Positions 9,521-18,945 of a stretch of DNA of 64,000 bases are shown in pieces. The stretch is from Rhizobium herbae (GTDB lineage Bacteria; Pseudomonadota; Alphaproteobacteria; Rhizobiales; Rhizobiaceae). Location of the stretch: assembly GCF_017873135.1 (NCBI RefSeq), contig NZ_JAGGJV010000012.1:124001-188000 (forward strand). Direction: 5' to 3'. The first letter of the stretch is position 1, and each line of letters starts with the position of its first letter. Below the pieces are notes generated by a model. That model was not told where the DNA came from. It saw nothing but the letters and a program-made list of their open reading frames with translations, and did no database searches. Both the position numbers and the translations under genes were made by a program.

Positions 9521-10089
9521 TGTTGAAGCTTGTTTTCACCGGTGTCTGGATTTGCGCCGTATCGCTCGGATCCGTCTATTTTTCGATCCAGCATGCGTCG
9601 GCGCCGGTGGAAACGGATGCGGAGGCTGAACGCCGCGCATTGCAGGAATATGTGCCGGGCGAATTGATCACCGTGCCGGTGATCGCCGATGGCGCGGTGC
9701 AGGGCTACTTCCTCACCAAACTTTCATTCTCGGTCGACAAGGCCAAGGCCAAGAATATGGAAGTGCCGCTCAAGGAATCGGTGACGAATGCGCTGTTCGA
9801 TATTCTCGTTGGCCAGAAGCTCATCAATGTGGCTGACACCAGCAACTTTGACCTTGCGAGTTTCAAGACCGCGGTGAAGGACGGGCTCAACAAGCAGTTT
9901 CGCGACGAAGTGATCTTCGGGGTGCTTGTCGAACAGCTCGAATATCTGTCGAAGACGGACGTTGCCCGTATCGCCAATTCGGCGAACGAAAAACAGCGCA
10001 AGCCTGTGCCGATCGTCGACAAGAACGGCGAAACAGCCCACGATCAGATGCCCGAAAGCGAAAAACGCGCGGCCGCGGCCGGCCATTGA
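9520..10089 (+). CDS. Membrane-anchored flagellar-cluster protein, FliL-like layout
   Basis: 189 residues: an N-terminal membrane anchor or uncleaved signal (residues 3-24, FTGVWICAVSLGSVYFSI) followed by a periplasmic domain. Residues 45-145 alternate strand and helix (LTKLSFSVDKAKAKNMEVPL, then LNKQFRDEVIFGVLVEQLEY), which resembles the FliL fold but is too divergent to assign firmly. The C-terminal tail is charged and probably disordered. It is the last gene of the flagellar operon and converges on the glycosyltransferase on the other strand. Confidence 0.7.
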   Translation: MLKLVFTGVWICAVSLGSVYFSIQHASAPVETDAEAERRALQEYVPGELITVPVIADGAVQGYFLTKLSFSVDKAKAKNMEVPLKESVTNALFDILVGQKLINVADTSNFDLASFKTAVKDGLNKQFRDEVIFGVLVEQLEYLSKTDVARIANSANEKQRKPVPIVDKNGETAHDQMPESEKRAAAAGH

Positions 10090-10107
10090 GCCGAAGGCAG
10101 ACGTCGC

Positions 10108-11097
10108 TCAGTTTTTTTCCGGGTTGCGATACTGCTCATTGACGAAACCGAACTCCATCATCAGGCGCCCCCAGGCCACGTAGAAGTGGTAAAGCCCCGC
10201 TGATGGCAGCTTGCTTGACCTCCACAACGAGACGCCACGAAAAGGCGAAACTGCCAAAAGTGCCAGCGATTTGGCAACGGTCCGGGCGCGGCCGGCAAGG
10301 CCGGGCGCGGCGCGGTGTTCAAGCAGCGCCGAAATTGCCCCGTTTCTCAGGCTTCGCGCCCTGATCCAGGACATTTCCGTTCGCCGCGCCGGGATGGTCT
10401 CGGCAACCCAGGCTTCTGCCGCCCAGGCGAATGTGAAATCCTTCTCGCGGCAGCGTCGATAAAAATCGCTGTCTCCCCCGCCGATGAAATTGAAAAGCGG
10501 ATCCAGGAAAGGTCTTGGCATGGCGTCGAGCACCGGCCGCGTGATCAATACGTTGCCCGAGGAGTAAAGGATCGGAACCGGGCCTGTCGTGTCGTAATGG
10601 GGCATGAAGACCGGGTGTCGCTTGCGATCATTGCGCGCCCTGTTTTCGAAATCGGGTAGTTGCGGCCCGCCCACCAGATCCGCTCGCGTCTGTGCCTGTA
10701 CCGAAACGAGACTGTCGAGCCAGTCGGGGGCGGCAATCTCGTCGTCGTCGATGACGGCGATGGCCCGAAGGTTGGGATAGGTGGCGAGTGCCATGCTCCA
10801 GCCGGCATTATAGGCATGGCAATTTCCGCGCTGGTGCGCGATCACCACGAGGGCGTTGATCCGGTGGTCGGCAAAGAACGTTTTCGCAGCTTCTGCGCCT
10901 TCAAGACCGTTCGCGTCGTTCTCCATCACCACGATCGCGAATGGGCAGCCGGGGTCCTGTGAAATAACGGTTTTCAGGGTTTTCAGCAGATGTTCCGGCC
11001 GCCGGAATGTTGGCAGCGTGACGACGAATTCGATGCTGTCAGCCGCATCCACCGCCGTCTGGCAAAACACAGTCACATCCTGGTCGGGCGGGGTCAT
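10108..11097 (-). CDS. Family 2 glycosyltransferase
   Basis: 329 residues from ATG 11097 (CAGG ribosome site); an extension to a TTG at 11130 is less likely. GT-A fold: residues 20-130 include the nucleotide-binding start (FVVTLPTFRRPEHLLKTLKT) and the metal-binding acidic motif VIDDDE near residue 115. FNFIGGGDSDFYRRCREKDF near residue 210 is typical of the acceptor-side helix. No membrane helix strong enough for a polymerising synthase. Probably transfers one sugar during assembly of the surface glycan made by the adjacent genes. Donor and acceptor are unknown. Confidence 0.82.
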   Translation of the reverse strand: MTPPDQDVTVFCQTAVDAADSIEFVVTLPTFRRPEHLLKTLKTVISQDPGCPFAIVVMENDANGLEGAEAAKTFFADHRINALVVIAHQRGNCHAYNAGWSMALATYPNLRAIAVIDDDEIAAPDWLDSLVSVQAQTRADLVGGPQLPDFENRARNDRKRHPVFMPHYDTTGPVPILYSSGNVLITRPVLDAMPRPFLDPLFNFIGGGDSDFYRRCREKDFTFAWAAEAWVAETIPARRTEMSWIRARSLRNGAISALLEHRAAPGLAGRARTVAKSLALLAVSPFRGVSLWRSSKLPSAGLYHFYVAWGRLMMEFGFVNEQYRNPEKN

Positions 11098-11257
11098 GGC
11101 GGAAACCTGTTGAAGGCGAAGATCTGACAAGCACTAAAGCAAATCTTCCTAAACAGATGCTAAATTTCCAAATTCGCTTTTGAATGAATGGTTTAAAGGT
11201 CATTTCACGCCGTGTTGCTACAGTCCGGGCAGTTGTTCTCAAGTCTCGTGTGGCAGC

Positions 11258-12541
11258 ATGCATCTGGTTTTCGTTTCCTCGCTGGTGCCGGTGGAGAACC
11301 CTTCATCGGGGTTCGACATTGCCAACCGCGCCGTCCTTGACGGTCTTCGCGCCCTCGGCCACCGGGTGAGCGTGATCGGCTATCTGCAGCCTGGACAAAA
11401 TCCTGCTGCGGGCGGTGACATGCATGTCCTCGGCGAACTCGAAGTCACCAACGCCAAGGTGGGGACCGCAACAAAGCTACGCTGGCTGGCAACGGCATTT
11501 CTCAAGCGCACGACCCTGTCTTCGGCGAAGATGTTGACCGTCGACGGCGAGCACATCGAGACGCTGCTGCAGGGGCTGCTGCCATTCGACGGGATCCTCC
11601 TCAATTCCGTGCAATTGCCGGGCGCCTTTGCCGGCGTCTTCCAGAAACATCCGACGATCTACATCGCCCACAATGTCGAAGCCGACTCGGCGCTCGAAAA
11701 TGCAGCAACCGCGTCCGGGCGGCTGGAACGGCTGCTGTTCAAGCGCGAGGCTCATTACCTCGAGCAGGTCGAGCGACAGCTGACCCAGGCCGCCTCGGCG
11801 ATCTGGACCTTTGCCGAGGCCGATCGTTTCGGATTCGGCTACACGGTCTCGGATCGTGCAGCCGTCCTGCCGCTGGTGACGCGCTGGGATCTGCCCGTGA
11901 CCAGCGTTGAAAAGCTGCCGGAATACGATCTGGCTCTGATCGGTACCTGGAGCTGGCAGGCCAACAGGATTGGCCTTGACTGGTTTTTGTCCAAGGTCGT
12001 GCCGCTGCTGCCGGCCGATATGTCGATTGGCATCGCCGGCCAGTTGCCGGACGCGCCGGCAATTACCCATCCCGGGGTCCATTTTCTCGGCCGGGTGCCG
12101 GACGCACGCGCTTTCGTCGAAGCCGGCGCTGTCGTTCCGCTGATCAGCCGTGGCGGTACGGGGGTCCAGTTGAAGACCATCGAGATTTTCGAACTCGGCA
12201 TGCCGAGCGTTGCCACAAACGCATCGCTGCGCGGCATTGGCGAGCTTCCCGGCAACTGCGCGGTTGCCGACGATCCCGCTGATTTTGCGCGGTTGCTGAC
12301 GGAAAAAGTCGCACAGGTTCGAGCGGGCAATCGTCAGCGCTTGTCGGGAGCGGCCTTTCATCAGGCGCAGAAATCCAGGCTTCTCGCGACGCTGGAACGG
12401 GGCCTTTCCCGTTTCGCAAGGCCGGCTGCTGTGTCCGGTCCGACCTTCGCCGTAGAACTCGCCGAGCCGTCATCCATGAACAAGAAATCGGCCAGCGCGC
12501 CCTATGGCTTTGCCGTGCATGAGGGAGGGAAATCCCGATGA
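11258..12541 (+). CDS. GT-B glycosyltransferase (family 1/4 type)
   Basis: 427 residues. ATG 11258 is chosen because the Rossmann start MHLVFVSSLVPVENPSSG begins there. The N-terminal acceptor domain has the glycine-rich loop of GT4 enzymes. The C-terminal donor domain contains LIGTWSWQANRIGLDWFLSK and GGTGVQLKTIEIFELGMPSV, where the EIFELG acidic motif contacts the sugar nucleotide. The last 40 residues are a poorly conserved tail. Overlaps the following CpsF-like gene by 4 bp (ATGA), so both products probably act in the same pathway. Confidence 0.85.
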   Translation: MHLVFVSSLVPVENPSSGFDIANRAVLDGLRALGHRVSVIGYLQPGQNPAAGGDMHVLGELEVTNAKVGTATKLRWLATAFLKRTTLSSAKMLTVDGEHIETLLQGLLPFDGILLNSVQLPGAFAGVFQKHPTIYIAHNVEADSALENAATASGRLERLLFKREAHYLEQVERQLTQAASAIWTFAEADRFGFGYTVSDRAAVLPLVTRWDLPVTSVEKLPEYDLALIGTWSWQANRIGLDWFLSKVVPLLPADMSIGIAGQLPDAPAITHPGVHFLGRVPDARAFVEAGAVVPLISRGGTGVQLKTIEIFELGMPSVATNASLRGIGELPGNCAVADDPADFARLLTEKVAQVRAGNRQRLSGAAFHQAQKSRLLATLERGLSRFARPAAVSGPTFAVELAEPSSMNKKSASAPYGFAVHEGGKSR

Positions 12542-13353
12542 ATGTCTTCCCGGGCACATCGATCGTCGCATCGCAACGCATGATCCTCGACATGCCGGTC
12601 TGCGATTTCGGCTGGGCGGATGCCTTCGCCTTTGCCGACGAAATCTCGTCGCTGCCGATCGGGCAGACGGTGATTTCGTTCCTCAACGCCAACAATGCCA
12701 ATCTGATGATGCATGATCCGGAGTACCGGGCCGTCCTCAATCGCCACATCGTCCTGCCCGACGGGCACGGCGTCGATCTGGCGTCCTGGCTGTTCCATGG
12801 AAAGACTTTTCCTGCCAACCTGAACGGGACGGACTTCGTGCCGGCGCTGATGACCTATATGACAACGCCAAGGCGTGTCGCAATGATCGGCGCCCGTCCG
12901 GAGGTTCTGGCGCGGGCTGCGGAAAATTTCCGCAGACATGCGCCTTGGCACGAGTTCATTGCGGTTGCCGACGGCTATTTCGATGCGGCCCAATCCGACG
13001 AGGTCATGGTCAGGGTCCGTGCGCTCAAGCCGGACATCCTGCTGATCGCCATGGGCAGCCCGAAACAGGAGAAATGGATCGACCGCCATGTCGGTCCAGG
13101 CCACGCCCGGCTTGTCATCAGCGTCGGCGCGCTGTTCGATTTCATGGCGGAGGAGGTGCCGCGTGCATCGTCGACCGTGCGGCGCCTGCGTCTGGAATGG
13201 CTGCATCGGCTCGTCCACGAGCCGGGCCGTCTCTGGCGCCGTTATCTCCTGGGCAACCCGTTGTTCATATACTATATTCTCCGCCACAAGCTGAGAGGGC
13301 GGGAAAAGACGTCGCAGATCGGCGGGCACCGCGCCGGATCACGGTCTTTCTGA
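12538..13353 (+). CDS. WecG/TagA/CpsF family glycosyltransferase
   Basis: 271 residues. Members of this family add the second sugar to a polyprenyl-diphosphate-linked primer in surface polysaccharide synthesis. Hallmarks: FLNANNANLMM near residue 48, the DG-containing segment LPDGHGVDLASW near 77, NGTDFVPALM near 98, and MGSPKQEKWIDRH near 170. The C-terminal basic amphipathic stretch (RRLRLEWLHRLVHEPGRLWR) is typical of membrane association in this family. No polyprenyl-phosphate sugar-1-phosphate transferase is in the window, so the priming enzyme must be elsewhere. Confidence 0.9.
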   Translation: MNVFPGTSIVASQRMILDMPVCDFGWADAFAFADEISSLPIGQTVISFLNANNANLMMHDPEYRAVLNRHIVLPDGHGVDLASWLFHGKTFPANLNGTDFVPALMTYMTTPRRVAMIGARPEVLARAAENFRRHAPWHEFIAVADGYFDAAQSDEVMVRVRALKPDILLIAMGSPKQEKWIDRHVGPGHARLVISVGALFDFMAEEVPRASSTVRRLRLEWLHRLVHEPGRLWRRYLLGNPLFIYYILRHKLRGREKTSQIGGHRAGSRSF

Positions 13354-13364
13354 CGGATACCAAG

Positions 13365-14243
13365 ATGCGCACAGCTGTCGTGACCGCCTCCTACGCCAAT
13401 GATTTCGAACGCTGCCGTCTTTTGTGCGAGAGCATGGATATGCGGCTGAAGGGCGATTGGGTTCATTATCTGCTCGTCGCGCCCTTCGACGTTGCCTTGT
13501 TTCGCCAATTGGAAGGCTCGCGCCGGCAGGTCATCAGCGAGAGCGATCTCCTGCCTTGGTGGCTGCGCGCCGTTCCGGACCCGATGTCGGGCGGTCGCCG
13601 CAAGCTCTGGATCAGCCCCTATAGCCTGCCCTTGCGCGGCTGGCATGTGCAGCAGCTGCGCCGGCTGGCGCTGTCCCGGCATATCGGGGAAGCGACCATG
13701 TTCGCCGTCGATTCCGATGTGGTCTTCCTGCGTGATTTCGACCCTGCGACCCTCTGGCAAGGCGACCGGCTGACGCTCTATCGCAAGAATGGCGCCATCG
13801 GCGAGCGGATGCGCTCCAACCACCTCGAATGGCTTGCCCATTCCGACCGGCTCCTGGGCATCGGCCCGTTCAGCCTTCCGGCCAATGACTATATCAATAC
13901 GCTGATTGCCTGGCGCACCGACACCTGCCGGGCGCTGCTCGATCATGTCGAGGCGCTGCACGGTCGCAACTGGATTCGCGCCATGATCCGTTCGCGTCAG
14001 TTTTCGGAATGCATGATCTACGGCCGTTTCGTCGATGAGGTGCTGATGGGCGAGGGGCATGCCGCGTCGCCCGATGGGCTCTGCCACGTTCTCTGGTTCG
14101 ACGACAGCTATACGCGCGACATCGGCGGGCTCAGGCATTTCATGGGCGAGATGGCGCCGCACCAGATCGGTATCGGCGTGCAGTCGTTTGTCGGGCACGA
14201 TCTCGCCGACATTCGCAACGCCGTTCTCGAACGCGCCGCCTGA
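13365..14243 (+). CDS. Putative glycosyltransferase, DUF6492-like
   Basis: 292 residues, soluble. The start RTAVVTASYANDFERCRLLC and the acidic motif FAVDSDVVFLRDFD (a DxD-type metal site near residue 115) fit a GT-A transferase, and length and layout fit DUF6492. It begins 11 bp after the CpsF-like gene. I see no features of named GT families, so the sugar specificity is open. The plus-strand run ends here and meets the flippase gene transcribed from the other side. Confidence 0.7.
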   Translation: MRTAVVTASYANDFERCRLLCESMDMRLKGDWVHYLLVAPFDVALFRQLEGSRRQVISESDLLPWWLRAVPDPMSGGRRKLWISPYSLPLRGWHVQQLRRLALSRHIGEATMFAVDSDVVFLRDFDPATLWQGDRLTLYRKNGAIGERMRSNHLEWLAHSDRLLGIGPFSLPANDYINTLIAWRTDTCRALLDHVEALHGRNWIRAMIRSRQFSECMIYGRFVDEVLMGEGHAASPDGLCHVLWFDDSYTRDIGGLRHFMGEMAPHQIGIGVQSFVGHDLADIRNAVLERAA

Positions 14244-14248
14244 TCGCT

Positions 14249-15514
14249 TTAAATTACCCGGCCCGTTTCGCGGCGCAGCGCGCTGTAGGTGAGGGCGAAG
14301 GACGCGCCATAGAGCGCCAGATAGACGCCGTTGAGCAGCGGCGCCCAGTAGGCGACATCCGTACTGGCTTTGAAGACTACAGCGAGCAGGGCAACCTTGA
14401 CGATCCCGGCAATCACCAGATTGACCATCCGGCGCACCGTCCGGCCTGTCGCATAGAGCAATTCCGAGTGATATTCGACAAGGTTGCGGAATGACGGCAC
14501 CAGCAGCACTGCCATCAGGTAAGGCGCTGCTTGCGCGACGTTGTTTCCAAGCCCGCGTGGGAAGATACAGAGATAGACCGCCATGGCGGTGATCGCCAGG
14601 AAGGATATCGCCGCCACCAAAGATTCGATCGTCAGCCGGGTGCGCCAGGACGAAATCGTGCCCGGCGTTCGCATGATCTTCTGGACCAGCAGCGTATTGA
14701 ACGAACGCACCGGCAGCGCCGTCAGGTCGGCAAGCCGCATGATGATCGCATAGATGCCCGAAACCTCCGGCCCGCCGATGGCCAGAACCGCGATCTTGTC
14801 GAATTCCGACTGGATATAGAAAAGCACCTCGGCACCGGCGACGGTAACGGAATCCGCCCAGCGGCGGATATACAGCTCCGGCCGCCAGCGCAGCCGCACC
14901 TTGGGAAAGAACCAGACGATGGCGATCAGCAAGGAGAGCACATTGGCGGCAAGATAGAACAGCGACCACGTCCCGAGCGATGTCCAGTGCGACAGCGAAA
15001 AGGCCAGCGCGGCCGCAGTGCGGATGCCGGTGCCGATCACCACCAGAAGTGCTGCGCGGCCAAAGCGGCCGAGGCCGTTGAGGACGATGACGACGACCTC
15101 CAGCCCGCGCCAGCAGATGATTTCCGCAGCCATGAAGGCCAGGAAAACGGAAAGTGCCATATCGCGGTCGAAGACGGCGTAGTAGATCGCAAGGCACAGG
15201 ACCGCCAACAGCGGCAGCGATACCAGGGCGCCGGCGACAAATCCGGCGCTATAGGTGCCCACCAGCAAGGGTTTGACGGTAGCCACCCGGTAAAGCGGCG
15301 ACATGAAGCCGAAGGCAAGAACCCGAGAAATCATGATGCCGGCGGCGGACGCCGTGGCGAACAGGCCGAACTCGGCGATCGAAAGCCCGTTGGCGATGCA
15401 GATGAAATAGACAAGCGACAGCACAAGCCGGCCCGCCGACCCGCTTGTCATCGAGATGTAGGCGTGAATGACGCCGCTGTGGCGCGCATAGAGGGTCTTG
15501 GCGAAGTCGATCAC
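14249..15514 (-). CDS. Wzx-like lipid-linked oligosaccharide flippase
   Basis: 421 residues with about 12 hydrophobic helices spread over the length, matching the polysaccharide-transport branch of the MOP superfamily. Charged residues within the helices (for example R74, E132) are normal for Wzx-type carriers. Expected role: moving the undecaprenyl-linked repeat unit across the inner membrane. The start codon is GTG at 15514 with a poor ribosome site; the next in-frame Met (residue 22) would trim the first part of helix 1. Divergent from the Wzz-like gene across 184 bp. Confidence 0.82.
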   Translation of the reverse strand: MIDFAKTLYARHSGVIHAYISMTSGSAGRLVLSLVYFICIANGLSIAEFGLFATASAAGIMISRVLAFGFMSPLYRVATVKPLLVGTYSAGFVAGALVSLPLLAVLCLAIYYAVFDRDMALSVFLAFMAAEIICWRGLEVVVIVLNGLGRFGRAALLVVIGTGIRTAAALAFSLSHWTSLGTWSLFYLAANVLSLLIAIVWFFPKVRLRWRPELYIRRWADSVTVAGAEVLFYIQSEFDKIAVLAIGGPEVSGIYAIIMRLADLTALPVRSFNTLLVQKIMRTPGTISSWRTRLTIESLVAAISFLAITAMAVYLCIFPRGLGNNVAQAAPYLMAVLLVPSFRNLVEYHSELLYATGRTVRRMVNLVIAGIVKVALLAVVFKASTDVAYWAPLLNGVYLALYGASFALTYSALRRETGRVI

Positions 15515-15698
15515 GAGCGGGGTCCAGATGTGCTGTCCCGTTTCTAGCCTCTAAAGCTTAATGAGCGGTTTGAACCGACCGCTTTGCAGCATTTGCCGGC
15601 ATGAGAACCAACGCTTGTTAACGGTTTGTTTTCCACAAAAACTTAAGCTTCGTTCACAATTCGTCACTTTGCCCAATTGCGGGCGTTTGCAGGCATTG

Positions 15699-17801
15699 AT
15701 GTTCGATCCGGAAGACAACAAACGGACTGTGGCACGTCGCTCCCCCGTCGACCTTGCGTCGAACGAGGTGGAGACGCCGCGGCGTTCCCGAACGTCGGCG
15801 CGTGTCAGCGCTCCCGTCGCGCGCAATGCCAGCGAACTGCTGGACCGCCTTGCCAAGCCGGCCGCCCAGCCGCAACCGCCGCAGTCTGAAAACGGCAAGC
15901 AGTCCGCTCACCCGCGCGCCACAGGATCATCGAAACCCACCGCAGGTCGCTTGGCCGGCTGGTTCGGGATCGGTAAAACGCAGTCGGTACGGGGAATCCA
16001 GAAGCAGGATAGCGCCCCCGCATATTCCGCGGCGGAGAGGCACGAAACCTATACAGAACAGCGGGATCGGCCGCTGATCGATCTCGCCACGATCCTGACC
16101 TCCGTCTGGCAGCTTCGCAAGACAATCGTGGCGCTGACGGTCGTCGGCGCTATCGGCGGCGCGCTTCTCGCGATATCGACCCCGAGCGTCTATGTTGCGG
16201 AAAGCAAGCTCTATGTCGACCCGCGCGAAGTGCGGCTGACGGATTCGGACCTGTCCAAGGAGAGCCTGGCGACGGAAGCGATCCTGGCGCTGGTCGACAG
16301 CCAGCTCGAAGTGTTGCGGTCGCGCACGGTTCTGGAAAAGGTCGCCATCGATATGGGGCTCGACCGCGATCCTGAATTCGGCGGCGTGTCGGCAAGCAAA
16401 GGCGGCCTGGCAGCTGGCATAGAGGTCATCCGCGACATCGTTTCCCCCGGCAAAGCGCAGCCGGCGCCGGCGTCCGGGGTCAATCCGCGAACGCTGGAAA
16501 AATTGAGCGACGCGGTCACCGTGTCACGCGATCCGAAAACCTTCATCGTCACTATCGAGGTCAAGAGCCGGGATCCGGCCAAGTCGGCGTTGATCGCCAA
16601 TCGCCTCGTTGCCACCTTTCTGAACGAAGAACAGGCGGCGCAATCCGGCTTCTTCCAGCGGACGACGGCCGCTCTCGACAGCCGCCTGACCGATCTGCGC
16701 AAGGAATTGGATACGGCGGAAAACGCAGTCGAGAAATACAAGGCCGAACACGACATTGTCGGGGCTGACGGCGAGCTGATTTCCGACAAGCAGTTGCTGA
16801 CCCTGAACGATCAGGTGGGCGCGGTGCGCAGCCGTATCGCCGATGCAAGAGCAAAGGCTGACGTTGCCACGAAAACCCAGCTGAACGACGTGCTCAGCGG
16901 CGCATTCCCCGAGGAAGTCAGCTCGGTGACGCTGCAGGAATTGCGCAAGCAATATTCCCAGGCGCGTGCGCAGTTGAGTTCTCTGGATGCAAGCCTCGGC
17001 CCGCGTCATCCCCAGAGGCTCGCGGCCGTCCAGTCGCTCGAGGTCGCTCGCTCGGAAATCGGCAACGAGCTTCGCCGCATCGAGGCGACGGCTCAGACCG
17101 AACTGGATCGGGCGATCCGGACAGAGAAGGATCTTGTCCAGCAGCTTGCCGTCCAGAAGGCGCAGCAGGTCAATTCGTCGACCGGCTTCATCGAATTGCG
17201 CGAACTGGAGCGCAAGGCCAATGCGACGCGGATGATCTACGAATCCTTCCTGAAACGGGCAAGCGAAACCGGCCAGGAAGAGAAGCTGACCTCGAAGAAC
17301 ATCCGGGTGATTTCGTCGGCCCAGCCGCCGCTTCAGGCCACCGGCCCCTCGCGCAAGCTGATCGCGATCGGCGGCATGATTGCAGGTTTCATGGCAGGCG
17401 TCGGATTGGGCATCGCGCTCGGCGCCTATCGGAGCCTCAAGGATCTGCTTCAACGGTCCAGCCGGCCGGCGGCCGTTGTTCCGCAACGCGATCCGCCCGG
17501 ACAGGGCGATCATCATCCGGATGGCCCTGGAACGCCGCAATACGTTGATGACCCCATGCCTGCACCGATGGAATACCGGCTGCGCACGCCATCCGTGCAT
17601 CACGCTGCGGCCTCGGCAGCAGCGCTCTCGGCCTTTCCTCAGCGCGACGACGCGGCATCGACAGGTCTCCGCGATTATCTTCGCCGGATGCAGGACAATG
17701 ATGGAGACGATGACAATATCGCGCAGGTTCAAGAGGATTTGCGCGCTCTGCGTTCCCGCGTCGAGCATTATGCCAAGCTGCGAACCGGCGGCCGGCGCTA
17801 G
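15699..17801 (+). CDS. Wzz/GumC-type polysaccharide co-polymerase
   Basis: 700 residues from ATG 15699 (GCAGG ribosome site; upstream in-frame Met at 15561 unlikely). Residues 1-130 are a basic, Pro/Arg-rich, probably disordered cytosolic tail. Two membrane helices (about 138-160 and 553-577) bracket a large periplasmic Wzz domain with long coiled coils at about 330-500. The C-terminus is proline-rich with a final short coiled coil. There is no Walker A motif, so no BY-kinase domain is attached. Controls chain length or export of the glycan made by neighbours. No polymerase (Wzy) or outer-membrane channel is adjacent. Confidence 0.85.
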   Translation: MFDPEDNKRTVARRSPVDLASNEVETPRRSRTSARVSAPVARNASELLDRLAKPAAQPQPPQSENGKQSAHPRATGSSKPTAGRLAGWFGIGKTQSVRGIQKQDSAPAYSAAERHETYTEQRDRPLIDLATILTSVWQLRKTIVALTVVGAIGGALLAISTPSVYVAESKLYVDPREVRLTDSDLSKESLATEAILALVDSQLEVLRSRTVLEKVAIDMGLDRDPEFGGVSASKGGLAAGIEVIRDIVSPGKAQPAPASGVNPRTLEKLSDAVTVSRDPKTFIVTIEVKSRDPAKSALIANRLVATFLNEEQAAQSGFFQRTTAALDSRLTDLRKELDTAENAVEKYKAEHDIVGADGELISDKQLLTLNDQVGAVRSRIADARAKADVATKTQLNDVLSGAFPEEVSSVTLQELRKQYSQARAQLSSLDASLGPRHPQRLAAVQSLEVARSEIGNELRRIEATAQTELDRAIRTEKDLVQQLAVQKAQQVNSSTGFIELRELERKANATRMIYESFLKRASETGQEEKLTSKNIRVISSAQPPLQATGPSRKLIAIGGMIAGFMAGVGLGIALGAYRSLKDLLQRSSRPAAVVPQRDPPGQGDHHPDGPGTPQYVDDPMPAPMEYRLRTPSVHHAAASAAALSAFPQRDDAASTGLRDYLRRMQDNDGDDDNIAQVQEDLRALRSRVEHYAKLRTGGRR

Positions 17802-18025
17802 TTGACTGTTCTTGTCTCGGAACGAAAGGGCTCGCTCCGAGCGGCCCATCGGGTTCATTTCCTCAGCAATGCAAGAAAATCGCTCCCCGGCTGCGTTTCC
17901 GCGCCACCATCCTTGAACCGGCCTTGAATTTATTCGATCTGGACAGCATAGGACGCATTGAGGCCACCGGTATTTTTTGCTGAAACTAGAGTGAAACAGA
18001 ACAAACGAGAATTTGGGAGAACACC

Positions 18026-18925
18026 GTGACGACCGTGATTGATGGCAAGCAAGTTGCAGCGTCGGTGATCGATGCCGTGAAAACCGCGTCGCAGGCGCTG
18101 AAGGATCAGGCCGGTGTCAAGACCGGCCTTGCCGTCGTCATCGTCGGCAACGATCCGGCAAGCCATGCCTATGTTTCCTCCAAGAGCAAGATGGCCAAGG
18201 AATGCGGCTTCACCTCGGTTCAGCATACGCTGCCGGAGGAGACAACGCAGGAAGAGCTGGCCGCCCTGGTCCAGACCCTGAACAAGGACGAAAGCCTGCA
18301 CGGTATTCTCGTGCAGCTGCCGCTGCCGAAGCACCTCAATTCCGAGCCGATCATCCAGTCGATCCTGCCGGAAAAGGACGTCGACGGCCTGCATGTCGTC
18401 AATGCCGGCAAACTGGCGACCGGTGATCTCGATGGCGGCCTCGTGTCCTGCACACCCGCCGGTGCCATGGTCTTCGTCAAGCGCACCCATGGCGAGGATC
18501 TCTCCGGCCTCAACGCCGTCGTCATCGGCCGTTCCAACCTGTTCGGCAAACCGATGGCGCAGCTGCTGCTGGCAGCTAACGCGACGGTGACCATCGCCCA
18601 TTCGCGCACCAGGGACTTGGCCGCTGTCTGCCGCAACGCCGATATTCTGGTTGCAGCCGTCGGCCGCCCGGAAATGGTCAAGGCCGATTGGGTCAAGCCC
18701 GGTGCGACGGTCATCGATGTCGGCATCAACCGCATTGCGGCACCTGAACGGGGCGAGGGCAAGTCCCGCCTAGTCGGGGACGTCGCCTTCGAGGAGTGCG
18801 CCGAGGTGGCCGCTGTCATTACTCCGGTTCCCGGCGGCGTCGGCCCGATGACCATCGCTATGCTGATGGCCAACACCGTGATTGCAGCCTACCGCAAAGC
18901 CGGCAAGACCGCGCCGAAGTTCTAA
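18026..18925 (+). CDS. folD: Bifunctional methylenetetrahydrofolate dehydrogenase/cyclohydrolase FolD
   Basis: 299 residues. Converts 5,10-methylene-THF to 10-formyl-THF in two steps with NADP+. Signature segments: [20 protein letters not shown] (with the catalytic Tyr and Lys), [17 protein letters not shown] and [16 protein letters not shown] (nucleotide loop). Length is normal. The upstream 224 bp carry no gene. It converges on aglR with about 20 bp between the stops. Confidence 0.96.
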   Translation: MTTVIDGKQVAASVIDAVKTASQALKDQAGVKTGLAVVIVGNDPASHAYVSSKSKMAKECGFTSVQHTLPEETTQEELAALVQTLNKDESLHGILVQLPLPKHLNSEPIIQSILPEKDVDGLHVVNAGKLATGDLDGGLVSCTPAGAMVFVKRTHGEDLSGLNAVVIGRSNLFGKPMAQLLLAANATVTIAHSRTRDLAAVCRNADILVAAVGRPEMVKADWVKPGATVIDVGINRIAAPERGEGKSRLVGDVAFEECAEVAAVITPVPGGVGPMTIAMLMANTVIAAYRKAGKTAPKF

Positions 18926-18945
18926 TCCGGCGAACACTGCCAGTT

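Noticed and set aside
13272-15197. Long minus-strand frame across the DUF6492 gene and into the flippase
   Set aside because: Spans two well-supported genes, one in a different frame of the same strand, with no domain of its own.
17802-18025. Possible folate riboswitch in the folD leader
   Set aside because: I could not build a consistent fold or match known motifs; only a short CTCGGA/TCCGAG stem is visible.
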